Source: Pseudomonas weihenstephanensis (GTDB lineage Bacteria; Pseudomonadota; Gammaproteobacteria; Pseudomonadales; Pseudomonadaceae). Taken from it: a stretch of 64,000 bases of DNA. The stretch's first letter is position 1; each line of letters starts with the position of its first letter. The stretch is taken from positions 124,001-188,000 of the forward strand of contig NZ_JYLF01000009.1 in NCBI RefSeq assembly GCF_001043055.1, read 5' to 3'. This document shows positions 49,680 to 57,427 of the stretch, piece after piece. The position numbers and the translations under genes were made by a program. The notes beneath the pieces are model-generated. The model did no database searches and was not told the origin of the DNA. It saw only the letters and a list, made by a program, of their open reading frames with translations.

Positions 49680-49895
49680 ATGCTCTATCTGAGCAACTTC
49701 GCCCTGGCCTTTTTTAGTCTGGGTGCCTGGGGTGTCTGGGGCACATGGATTGCCGAGCTTTACCCCACGCGGCAGCGCACCATTGGTTACGGCTGGGCAA
49801 TTCTGGCGCAACGCGTCGCCAACATCCTGGCCCCCTCCGTGATCGGCATGCTGGCACTGCTCATTCCCGAAACCGAAGGCAAAACCCTGGAGTGA
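49680..49895 (+). pseudogene. MFS transporter C-terminal fragment fused to the LuxR remnant
   Basis: Directly after the LuxR fragment the same frame continues MLYLSNFALAFFSLGAWGVW, IAELYPTRQRTIGYGWAILA, then IPETEGKTLE and stop. This is the end of a sugar-porter-type MFS transporter. The join at about 49677 is a deletion scar between two unrelated genes. The following 49896-50062 holds no gene. Confidence 0.7.
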
Positions 49896-50062
49896 CAGGG
49901 GTCCACACGCTATTTCACACAAATTGATTCGGCAGCCACTGACATCATCGTCTTGGGGGAATGCGCTTGAATAGCGGTTGAAGCAGGGATGCCCGCCGCT
50001 CCAACGGCTTCAACAAGCCCTTCAAAACATGACACCCCCGCTGACCAGAGACGGAACTCACT

Positions 50063-52036
50063 ATGGACAAAGCCCCACAGGTGAAGGGGCTGACCCTCAC
50101 CATGCATCGCGGCCCTTACCAGAACAACGGCGCTTCACCCTGGTACTCGACCCTACACATCGGCACACCCAAGCAACCGTTGAAGCTGGCGCTGGACTCT
50201 GGCACCAATATCACATGGGTAACCTCCACCCTCTGCGCGCCTGATCGCTGCCAGCACTCCAGTGGAGGGCGGTTTGACTATCAGGCGTCCAGCAGTTTCA
50301 GCTTCACCGACTGCTTGCAAAGACCTTATAGCTTCGGACCGTGGGGGACTCTACAGGTCGAGTCGGGGGATGACGTGCTGACACTCAACCAGACGACGCT
50401 GGCCAGCCAGCTTCTGCTGGCAAGTGACTATGCCGGTGCACAATTCCACCAATTGGACTGGGACGGAGGCATTGGCTTCCCTAGTAGCAGCGCCTATGTC
50501 GACAGTCGCAGCACGTTCGTGTTCGAAGCGCTGATGAACGCCGGGGAAATTGACCCCAAACAACCTTTCATCGCTTTCGATTGGGATCGCGTTTCAGGGC
50601 AAGGCCAGTGCCAGTTCGCATCTGTCGATACCAGCAAGACTCAAGGCCCTCATCTGTTCCTGCCCTGGGCGCTCTACAGCAAGGTGCCTGGCGTGGAGTA
50701 CATTTGGTCCACACCCTTGACCACCTACTCGGTCGGAGGCGTTGTGTTGGCGCAGGACATCACCTTTGCGCTGGACTCCGGCTCCTCACGGTTCAAAGGC
50801 GACGACCGACTTATGCGCCAGACCCTGAAGCGGATCGCTCAAGGTGGCTGCCCGGATGTAGTGCTCGGCTTTGCTGATGGTGAGATCACTCTCGGGGCTG
50901 ACCTTTACCACGTATTAATCGAAGAAGGGCCTGACAAAGGCCAAACACTGCCTCAATTTGAACCCCTTGGGCTGGCCGACCTGGTGCTGGTGGGTTCGGT
51001 GGTCATGGAGCATTGCTATACCGTTTATGAATACCGGGTCAAGCAATGCCGTCACGGGCAGTATTCATTGGCTCCCGTTGGCGTATGGCTCTACAACCGC
51101 CCGGACAGACCCAAAATCATCACACGCTCGTCTTCGCGCCAATTCGATACCGCGCCCAGGCTACTCGCCTGCGAAAAGCCAACACTTGACTACGCACCCA
51201 AGGCTCAAGTGCCACTTATACCCATGTCCGCGGCTGGCATCTGGAAGAATGACTACGGCTCGATCATGACGCTCACCGCGCAAGGGAGTCGACTCTCTGG
51301 CAGCTATGAATCCTCGACTGGCTCCACTGGAAAATACCCGCTCAGCGGTTATCAAGTACTTGCCGACGCCCAACAGGACCACGGCTGTGCGATAACACTG
51401 GCCATCGAATGGTATTCGCTAGACAAAGGTTCGCCTGACCCCAGCTGGCACTGGACCTCAGGATTATGCGGACAACTCTACCGGGTGAAGGGTGAGGATA
51501 CCTTGGTGCTGTCGCACCTGCTGGTTGCCAGCAGCGGCTTTCCAGGGCTTGCCGACGCAGGAACCTACCTCGATAAGCTGACCTACCGCAGGGTTACCCA
51601 CGAACCAGACAAGTGCCTGCCTGTCCAAGCATCGTCACTGCCAAAGATTAAGGACCGTCTAAGCGGCGTCTGGCTGGCCGCCGATGGGAGCCGCCTGGAT
51701 CTAGGCGTCCATGCCTGCGACCAGCATGATTGGGGCTACGTTAGCGGCAGGCTGCTTTTGGATAAGGGCGAGACTGAGGTTTGCGGTTTTACCGACATCA
51801 ATGCCCAGACCGACGGCCTTGCATTGCAATCGGTCAGTTTGGCAGCGCTCATACGCTCGAACACTACAGCCTTGTCCTTTTCAGGCTCAATCGACCTCAA
51901 ACTCAACGTTTTGAACGTCCTGGTCATGCTCAGCGCGCCCACTCCTGCTGCGCACAGCTATATGCAGACTCAAGTGAAACCGCTTACGTTCTTGCGCCAA
52001 GAAAAACAGGACTGGATTCTGGGCAGAAACCCGTAG
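50063..52036 (+). CDS. Pepsin-like aspartic protease fused to avidin domains
   Basis: A 657-residue protein. Residues 1 to about 330 form a complete bilobal A1-type aspartic protease: first catalytic motif LALDSGTNITWV (Asp45), DWDGGIGFPSS (about 132-142), YSVGGVVL (about 222), second motif FALDSGSSRF (Asp238) and LVGSVVMEHCYTVYEY (about 309-324), which matches pepsin's late LGDxFxRxYYxVFD. Residues about 390-510 match avidin/streptavidin: GIWKNDYGSIMTL with Asn396 and Ser400, SGSYESSTG with Tyr415 and Ser417, IEW with Trp450, WHWTSG, and LDKLTYRRV. A weaker avidin-like copy follows at about 532-650. No signal peptide or propeptide is seen. ATG at 50063 has GGA about 8 bases upstream. Context gives no partner. 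Confidence 0.8.
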   Translation: MDKAPQVKGLTLTMHRGPYQNNGASPWYSTLHIGTPKQPLKLALDSGTNITWVTSTLCAPDRCQHSSGGRFDYQASSSFSFTDCLQRPYSFGPWGTLQVESGDDVLTLNQTTLASQLLLASDYAGAQFHQLDWDGGIGFPSSSAYVDSRSTFVFEALMNAGEIDPKQPFIAFDWDRVSGQGQCQFASVDTSKTQGPHLFLPWALYSKVPGVEYIWSTPLTTYSVGGVVLAQDITFALDSGSSRFKGDDRLMRQTLKRIAQGGCPDVVLGFADGEITLGADLYHVLIEEGPDKGQTLPQFEPLGLADLVLVGSVVMEHCYTVYEYRVKQCRHGQYSLAPVGVWLYNRPDRPKIITRSSSRQFDTAPRLLACEKPTLDYAPKAQVPLIPMSAAGIWKNDYGSIMTLTAQGSRLSGSYESSTGSTGKYPLSGYQVLADAQQDHGCAITLAIEWYSLDKGSPDPSWHWTSGLCGQLYRVKGEDTLVLSHLLVASSGFPGLADAGTYLDKLTYRRVTHEPDKCLPVQASSLPKIKDRLSGVWLAADGSRLDLGVHACDQHDWGYVSGRLLLDKGETEVCGFTDINAQTDGLALQSVSLAALIRSNTTALSFSGSIDLKLNVLNVLVMLSAPTPAAHSYMQTQVKPLTFLRQEKQDWILGRNP

Positions 52037-52119
52037 CTGAAGACCAGTTCACCTGGTAGGCAAGGCCGGACTGAGCCGCATGGCAAATACAACTGGCCCT
52101 GGAACCTGGCCGCAACACA

Positions 52120-52287
52120 TCACGCCTCAGCGGGCATTTCTTCGCCGCGAACGGGTTCGGGTTCAGCCGCGAGTTTCATGCGGTCAGCTTTGCTGATGTA
52201 CTTCACCTTGTTTTTCGGTGCCAATTTGGCACTGGCTTTTTTAGCGTGAGCCTTCAAGAGTTGCGTTATTTTTTTTCGACGATTCAT
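52120..52287 (-). CDS. DUF2986 small basic protein
   Basis: A 55-residue protein starting MNRRKKITQLLKAHAKKASA and containing KLAPKNKVKYISKADRMKLA, the conserved signature of DUF2986 proteins of gamma-proteobacteria. The N-terminal half is rich in Lys, which suggests nucleic-acid or ribosome binding (inference). It was missed by a longer ORF cut-off. The rest of 52037-52389 holds only the CsgG-operon terminator. Confidence 0.85.
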   Translation of the reverse strand: MNRRKKITQLLKAHAKKASAKLAPKNKVKYISKADRMKLAAEPEPVRGEEMPAEA

Positions 52288-52350
52288 ATTTCAGTACTCA
52301 ACGTGCCTGCTCGGAAGGACGTCCATTTAAAAAATTTACCCGACACGGTG

Positions 52351-52380
52351 TGTCAGTGGCCGGTGCGGGCGCCACTGACA
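52351..52380 (-). terminator. Hairpin ending the CsgG/DUF4810/DUF799 operon
   Basis: Perfect 10-bp stem TGTCAGTGGC (52351-52360) / GCCACTGACA (52371-52380), 9 bp past the DUF799 stop. A T-rich stretch follows on the minus strand after about 17 bases. Confidence 0.6.
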
Positions 52381-52389
52381 CTGACGGAA

Positions 52390-53037
52390 TCAGTCCGAAC
52401 CGTATTTGGGCGATCGAGGCCCATACAGTATCCCGGTGCGCTGGCCGGCCGAGAGCAATCGAGCACTGGCTACACCCGCAATAGGGTGTGCGGCATCGGT
52501 GGAGCTGTTAATCACCTGCTTGACCGCAGCCGTGATCAACATACCGATAATGCCTCCTCCGTTGCCGTTGCCCTCTTCGCTGGAAGCGCGCGCCACACCG
52601 GTCCACAACGTGGTGCCCGTTTTCAGGTCCACCAGTTTTGCCGTGGCCGTGACAGCGGTGTCACTGGCGATCAGCATGTAGCGCGTGCCGTACTCAGTGA
52701 CGGTGATGTAAAGCCCAGCGTCCGCGCCAAAGATTTCCTGCAACTTGGCCGGTGATACCGCCTGAATATCATTGGCCGTGGTCAGCCCGTTCTGGCGGAA
52801 AGTTTCATCCACCAATGCAATCGGCAGCACGTAGTAGCCCGCCTCGGCCAACGGGTACGTAACCTGCGACACCAGGCTGTAAGAGGCCTGGATTTCGGGA
52901 GACTCGTTGATCGGTGGCAGTACCAGGATGCTTTTCGGACGGCTTTGTTTAAACGCCGCGTAGTCGATGGTTTTGGGGGCTGCGCAGCCGCCCAGCAAGG
53001 CCAGGCTCAACAACACCGCTAAATAACGCGCACTCAT
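52390..53037 (-). CDS. DUF799 (GNA1162-like) lipoprotein
   Basis: A 215-residue lipoprotein with lipobox LLGGC (Cys18). The mature part reads SILVLPPINESPEIQASYSL, then PLAEAGYYVLPIALVDETFR and AGLYITVTEYGTRYMLIASD, as in GNA1162/DUF799 outer-membrane lipoproteins, which share a TolB-N/CsgG-like fold. It overlaps the DUF4810 gene by four bases. Third gene of a lipoprotein operon. Confidence 0.87.
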   Translation of the reverse strand: MSARYLAVLLSLALLGGCAAPKTIDYAAFKQSRPKSILVLPPINESPEIQASYSLVSQVTYPLAEAGYYVLPIALVDETFRQNGLTTANDIQAVSPAKLQEIFGADAGLYITVTEYGTRYMLIASDTAVTATAKLVDLKTGTTLWTGVARASSEEGNGNGGGIIGMLITAAVKQVINSSTDAAHPIAGVASARLLSAGQRTGILYGPRSPKYGSD

Positions 53038-53393
53038 TTGGTATCTCCGGCCTTGGCGTTCTTGAGCAAGAAGTCCATGTAAGGCCCGGACTCGGGAAAC
53101 AAGGCTTTTTCAGTGCGAAATTGCTGCACCATCTGATCATCCTTGCCCATCGACAGGTACAACATGCCCAAATGCGCGTGATAACCGGGCGGAGCCGAAC
53201 GACCGCTGGCATTGATCTTTTGCAGATCGCGCTCCAGTGCCTCGACCTGCTGCTCCTTGGGTTCACCCTTGAAGTATTCGTACACCTGCGGCTGATAGCT
53301 TTCCCACTGATACAGCGGTTTGGGCGCGGTTTGGCAACCGGCCACTATCATGAATCCTGCCAGCATCAGCGACAACTTGACTGCCTTGCTCAT
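53034..53393 (-). CDS. DUF4810 lipoprotein
   Basis: A 119-residue lipoprotein (lipobox IVAGC). LYQWESYQPQVYEYFKG, and a TPR-like helix pair GYHAHLGMLYLSMGKDDQMV, match DUF4810 proteins. These usually sit between CsgG-like and DUF799 genes, as here. Function unknown; assembly of an outer-membrane complex is inferred from the partners. Confidence 0.85.
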   Translation of the reverse strand: MSKAVKLSLMLAGFMIVAGCQTAPKPLYQWESYQPQVYEYFKGEPKEQQVEALERDLQKINASGRSAPPGYHAHLGMLYLSMGKDDQMVQQFRTEKALFPESGPYMDFLLKNAKAGDTK

Positions 53394-53422
53394 CCTTGTA
53401 CTGCTCCTTGATGCATCACTGA

Positions 53423-54106
53423 TCAGTTAGAACGCGGGTTCCAGGCGCCAGCGTTGATACCGTCTACCAAATGATTGATCGCTTCACGCATGGCCAGGTC
53501 CAGCACCTTGCCGTTGAGTGTGGAGTCATAGCTGGCAGTGCCGCCAAAACCCACGATTTCACGATTGGACAAGGCATATTCACCTGCACCCTGAGTCGAA
53601 TAGACCACTTCTGAGGTGCTGATGTTGACGATGTTCAGGTTGACCTTGGCGTAAGCCACCTGCGTTTTACCGCGACCCAGCAAACCGAATAATTGACGGT
53701 CGCCGGTTTCCTTGCGACCGAACTCGGTCACATCGCCTGTCACGACGTAATCCGCGCCTTTGAGCTTTTGGGCCTGGCCTTTGATCGCAGCTTCCTGGGC
53801 GATTTCGCCCATATTGTCGCGGTCCAGCACGCTGAAGCGGTTGGTCTGCTGCAAGTGGGTGATCAAGATGGTCTTGGCTTGTCCGCCGAGGCGGTCGACA
53901 CCATCAGAAAAAATGCCGCGCATGTAACTGGAGCGGTTATCGAACTTGCCCACCGCAATTGGCACGCGCACACCGTGGTACGCAACGCTGGCACTGGCGA
54001 CTTTTTCAATGGGTAATGCGCGCGAGCTTTCAGTGGCACAACCGGCCAGCGCAAAAAAACCAACCACGGCGGTGCTTGTCAGCAGGGTTTTGAACAGTGT
54101 TTTCAC
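53423..54106 (-). CDS. CsgG/HfaB family lipoprotein
   Basis: A 227-residue lipoprotein (lipobox ALAGC) with a CsgG-like core: VRVPIAVGKFDNRSSYMRG, LTHLQQTNRFSVLDRDNMGE, KGADYVVTGDVTEFGRKETG and VNLNIVNISTSEVVYSTQGA. GTG at 54106 is taken because AAAGGAG lies 7 bases upstream, and the signal peptide then begins at residue 1 (VKTLFKTLLTSTAVVGFFAL). It leads the CsgG-DUF4810-DUF799 operon. There are no curli genes nearby, so this is not the curli exporter. Confidence 0.87.
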   Translation of the reverse strand: MKTLFKTLLTSTAVVGFFALAGCATESSRALPIEKVASASVAYHGVRVPIAVGKFDNRSSYMRGIFSDGVDRLGGQAKTILITHLQQTNRFSVLDRDNMGEIAQEAAIKGQAQKLKGADYVVTGDVTEFGRKETGDRQLFGLLGRGKTQVAYAKVNLNIVNISTSEVVYSTQGAGEYALSNREIVGFGGTASYDSTLNGKVLDLAMREAINHLVDGINAGAWNPRSN

Positions 54107-54379
54107 TGGATACTCCTTTAAGGAAAACGGGGTACCTGGTAGTTCGCACTGCCGAACGCTGCCATCTCGCCGACGTTTGCCCACGACAGGCACAGGCCAT
54201 TGCGGGCGTGGAACGCGCGGCGCGCCAAATGAACATTGGGGCATTTTAAGAGGGGCGCACAAACGGATATGGCGCAAGGCTTAAGGCTGACCAGGTACTG
54301 TCTTGCTGAGTTCTTCACGCATGAGGGCTCAGAAAGCGCGCGGACAATACCAAACTGACCCGTCAGCTACAACTTGCCG

Positions 54380-54706
54380 CTACTTTCCTGATTGCGGATG
54401 CCGAAAGCCGTTGACCACGATATACAGCAGCGGACCTATCGAGACGAACACCGCCGTCAGCAGAAAATAAGGCCATACAGTAACGATCGGACGCCCCTTC
54501 GAGCGAGCATCGCGATACATCCAGACACAGGCCATGCCACCCAACAAATACAAGTCAATCACCACCTGAGCCGTATCGGGTTTGGACATAAGTTGCAGGC
54601 CGAAATCAATCAGGGATTGGTCGGCCTGCCACAAGGTGAACGCCGTATACGAGGAGAACAGCAGCAGTGCGATGAACGCGAGGTAAGGTTTTTTCATCAT
54701 GGCCAT
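54380..54706 (-). CDS. DUF2834 family membrane protein
   Basis: A 108-residue protein with three helices (about 7-25, 46-62, 78-98). The stretch DLYLLGGMACVWMYRDARSKGR, then WPYFLLTAVFVSIGPLLYIV, is the DUF2834 signature. Function unknown. The ATG at 54706 or 54697 may be used. A 16-bp palindrome lies 31 bp upstream and could be its operator. The 273-bp stretch to its left (54107-54379) contains only the CsgG operon promoter. Confidence 0.78.
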   Translation of the reverse strand: MAMMKKPYLAFIALLLFSSYTAFTLWQADQSLIDFGLQLMSKPDTAQVVIDLYLLGGMACVWMYRDARSKGRPIVTVWPYFLLTAVFVSIGPLLYIVVNGFRHPQSGK

Positions 54707-54736
54707 CCTTGAGCAAAGGGGGTGTCAGTTGCCGTT

Positions 54737-54752
54737 ACGTTAGTGATAACGT
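54737..54752. promoter_or_regulatory. Perfect 16-bp palindrome upstream of the DUF2834 gene
   Basis: ACGTTA-GTGA-TAACGT: perfect 6-bp arms around a 4-base centre, of the size bound by TetR- or XRE-type dimers. It lies between the DUF2834 gene and a degraded regulator gene. Confidence 0.45.
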
Positions 54753-54882
54753 CACCGGCCAAGCAATGACCTGTCAGGTCATAGACGTTTGCCTTGTGCC
54801 CACAAGAGTTCATCCATGAACAGCCGACCGTTCCCACGAGCAGTGCCACCTGATCAACGCCTGTGAAATCAGGCGTGTTGCC

Positions 54883-55167
54883 TTGCAAAGCGCTGCGCGT
54901 GAAGCCTTGGACAATCGCGAATTGGCGCACCTGCTCAAGCAACTGCCCGCCCCTGCCATGCCGGACGTGTTGAGCGATGAGCTGCCACCGCTGGTGATGA
55001 CGCGGGTCAACTCTCAACAGGGCGAGCTGAACTTCCTGTCTACCTTCACAACATTTGGCATGCCGCAGGATGTCACGGTGACCTCCTTGCGCATCGAGCA
55101 CCTGATACCGGCTGACCCGCACACGTGGCACACCATGCGCCGAGCGTATGAGCAGGCCAGTCAGTAA
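54883..55167 (+). pseudogene. Probable remnant of an MmyB-type XRE regulator (ligand-binding C-terminus)
   Basis: The frame reads REALDNRELAHLLKQLPAPA, VLSDELPPLVMTRVNSQQGE, LNFLSTFTTFGMPQDVTVTS and LRIEHLIPADPHTWHTMRRA. This resembles the last third of XRE regulators with an MmyB-like ligand-binding domain (LNFFSTFTTFGTPxDITLxELRIExFxP pattern). There is no helix-turn-helix domain upstream, and the frame has no good start. It is likely a decayed regulator. The rest of 54753-55180 holds nothing else recognisable. Confidence 0.5.
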
Positions 55168-55180
55168 CGTGTGACACCCC

Positions 55181-55801
55181 TCAGCGAACCAGCATGGCCG
55201 CACCGGCTGCCACCATGATCGCGGCGGCACCGCGAAACAATCGCTGTTGCGCGCGCAGGCTCGACAGCAGGTGACGAATACGCACCGCACCGAAAACAAA
55301 CAGCGCCCCGACACTCAGTAGCACCAGCACCGTTAACGGCACCAGCATCAGCCCCCACGTCGCCAGTGATACGGTTTCAAGGTTGATCACCAACGGCAGC
55401 AAGGCCAGGTAAAACGCAATGGTTTTAGGATTGCCCAAGGTGATGGTCAAACCTGAGACCGCCGCTGACAGCAGTTCTTTACGCTTCACAGGCTTACCGA
55501 CTTCAATCGCCTGATGATCGGCAAACCAGAATTGCCAGGCCAGATAGAACAGATACAGCGCAGCCCCCCAACGCACCAATTGGAACAGCTCGTTAAAGTG
55601 CTCAGCGATCATCGCCAGGCCAAACACGGCAAATGACAGGTACGTCAAATCCCCCAGAATCAAACCAAACAACAAACAAAACCCGGTCAGTGCTCCGCCA
55701 CTGACACTTCTGGCCACCAGTGCAGCCATGCCTGGCCCCGGAATGGCTGCGGCGATACCTAATGCCGCGCTGTAGGTGAGTACCTGTGTCAAATCGAGCA
55801 T
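55181..55801 (-). CDS. LysE/RhtB family amino acid exporter
   Basis: A 206-residue exporter with six helices. The family motif AAIPGPGMAALVARSVSGG is at about 18-36, and LTITLGNPKTIAFYLALLPL at about 118-137. It should pump an amino acid or analogue out of the cell. It is the last gene of the candidate biosynthetic operon, 60 bp after the cyclodeaminase-fold gene, which suggests that the product is exported or that self-protection is needed. Confidence 0.88.
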   Translation of the reverse strand: MLDLTQVLTYSAALGIAAAIPGPGMAALVARSVSGGALTGFCLLFGLILGDLTYLSFAVFGLAMIAEHFNELFQLVRWGAALYLFYLAWQFWFADHQAIEVGKPVKRKELLSAAVSGLTITLGNPKTIAFYLALLPLVINLETVSLATWGLMLVPLTVLVLLSVGALFVFGAVRIRHLLSSLRAQQRLFRGAAAIMVAAGAAMLVR

Positions 55802-55861
55802 AGCGTTCCCCCTCGGGACATAAATTTTACGTAAGGCCAGGGCTCAAACCGGTCTGTGTAG

Positions 55862-56815
55862 TCAGCCCGATGAGGCGAGCCACTGGCGGATTACCTCACG
55901 GGAAAACACCAGGTCCTGCACCGCCAACCCTACGGACTTGAAGAGTGTGACGCCCCCTTCCTCCCGCCAACGTCGATCAGTCGGCACAGCACCGATTTCA
56001 GTGCCCACGCCCTGCGGGTTCAAAACGCCTTGGTTGACCGCTTTGATCACGCATTCACTGGCGGCCAACACCGACTGATTGCAATCGGTGAACAGAAGGC
56101 TGTCTTGGTACACATCTTCATGCAGCTCCTGAAACCCCAGCGCCGATGAGCCGATTGCGTTGACGTGGCAGTGCTTGGGCAAATCACTGCGCCTGATGAT
56201 CGGTGACCTGGCGGCCGTGGTCAGGCACACAATGTCGCGGTCATGGACCGCCTCTGCGGCGCTGGCACATACGCTCACCGCCAGATCGCAGGTGCTCTGA
56301 ATCCATTGGCCCAATTCACGGGTGGCTCGCGGGTTGCGGCCCCAAATTGAAACGTGCTTGATCGACCTTACGCTTTGCATGGCCAACAAATGAGCACGCG
56401 CTTGTAGCCCGGTGCCGAGTATGGCGAGACGTGAAGCCTGCGCATTTGCCAGCAAGTCGGTGGCATAGGCCGAAGCCGACGCGGTGCGAACCTGCGTGAT
56501 TGCACCGGCATCCACGGCCACCACGGGTGGCGCACCGGGTTCGTCATAGATCAACACACTGCCACTGTGCGACGGGCCTTTGGCAGCCTCCCCCAACTTG
56601 ACCACCACGGACTTCAGGCCGAAGCCCTGATAAGGGCCGGACTTGATGTACGCAGGCATGACGCCCATCAATTGCTGTTCCGCGCCCCTGACAATCGTGC
56701 GTAAAGGCTGATCGACTTGCCCAGTTGCGTGCAATTTGAAAGCGATCTCGCTCAATTTCAGGCTCAGCGCATCATTGAGCAGGTGTGTGACCGAGTGGCT
56801 GTCCAGGTACAGCAT
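55862..56815 (-). CDS. Ornithine cyclodeaminase/ketimine reductase family enzyme
   Basis: A 317-residue NAD(P)-dependent enzyme of the OCD/mu-crystallin family. GFGLKSVVVKLGEA supplies the conserved Lys, DAGAITQVRTASASAYATDLLA the loop before the Rossmann domain, ILGTGLQARAHLLAM (about 132-146) the dinucleotide motif, and HVNAIGSS (about 217) a late signature. Members cyclise ornithine, reduce cyclic imines or form N-alkyl amino acids. ATG at 56815 follows the AhpD-like gene by 3 bases. In this operon it could reduce or cyclise an imine of the product (inference). Confidence 0.87.
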   Translation of the reverse strand: MLYLDSHSVTHLLNDALSLKLSEIAFKLHATGQVDQPLRTIVRGAEQQLMGVMPAYIKSGPYQGFGLKSVVVKLGEAAKGPSHSGSVLIYDEPGAPPVVAVDAGAITQVRTASASAYATDLLANAQASRLAILGTGLQARAHLLAMQSVRSIKHVSIWGRNPRATRELGQWIQSTCDLAVSVCASAAEAVHDRDIVCLTTAARSPIIRRSDLPKHCHVNAIGSSALGFQELHEDVYQDSLLFTDCNQSVLAASECVIKAVNQGVLNPQGVGTEIGAVPTDRRWREEGGVTLFKSVGLAVQDLVFSREVIRQWLASSG

Positions 56816-56818
56816 CAA

Positions 56819-57388
56819 TCAGCCTCCGCTCGCCTGTTTGAAACCTTTAAACCCCGCCCATTGGAACGCGGTGTCGATTTCGGTGCCAGCAATGGCATTG
56901 ACAATCGTCGACATGTTTTTCTGTGACACACCGAGCACCACATCCAGCATGTTTTGCTGGCTGAAACCGGCACGCAACACCGCATCTATGGCGGCTTGGC
57001 CCAAATGCCCGCGTGCATGAATCACCTCAAGCGTAAAGCTGCGCAGAGCCGTCAATTGCGGGCTTAAACGGCTCGGGTCATGGGCGATGGCATCCACGAC
57101 TGCCGCGTCCACCCCGTTGGACAGTGCGATGAATGCATGCGCCTGCACCGTGTATTCACAGCTGTTTTCAACCCCGGTGGTCATCCACACCAGCGCTTTC
57201 TGCTCCTCAGTCAAGGAGCTGTCGATAAACAGGTCATGGGCGCTCTGATAGGCCGCGAGTAAGGACGGCGACTCGGACATGTAAGCGCTCTGATTAGGAA
57301 TCCAGCCAAAATTATCGATAGAGCTTTGCAGCAACGGCTTGCTCTTGTGCGGCGTCGAGTCCAGGGTGTGGCGTTTCAATACAGTCAT
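56819..57388 (-). CDS. AhpD-fold (carboxymuconolactone decarboxylase-like) protein, atypical active site
   Basis: A 189-residue alpha-helical protein. The AhpD signature region is VWMTTGVENSCEYTVQAHAF (about 67-86). In AhpD the motif is E-x(2-3)-C-x2-C-x3-H. Here Glu74, Cys77 and His84 are kept but the second Cys is Thr80. Peroxidase-type thiol chemistry is therefore unlikely, and another role in the pathway is possible. It lies 39 bp after the BacA-like gene and directly before the cyclodeaminase gene. Confidence 0.82.
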   Translation of the reverse strand: MTVLKRHTLDSTPHKSKPLLQSSIDNFGWIPNQSAYMSESPSLLAAYQSAHDLFIDSSLTEEQKALVWMTTGVENSCEYTVQAHAFIALSNGVDAAVVDAIAHDPSRLSPQLTALRSFTLEVIHARGHLGQAAIDAVLRAGFSQQNMLDVVLGVSQKNMSTIVNAIAGTEIDTAFQWAGFKGFKQASGG

Positions 57389-57427
57389 GACAACCTCTAC
57401 TTTTATTCTTGGGAGTGAGCGCAGCGC

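Noticed and set aside
52246..52755. 169-codon plus-strand frame opposite the DUF799 and DUF2986 genes
   Set aside because: Both minus-strand genes are recognised; the plus frame runs through the terminator hairpin.
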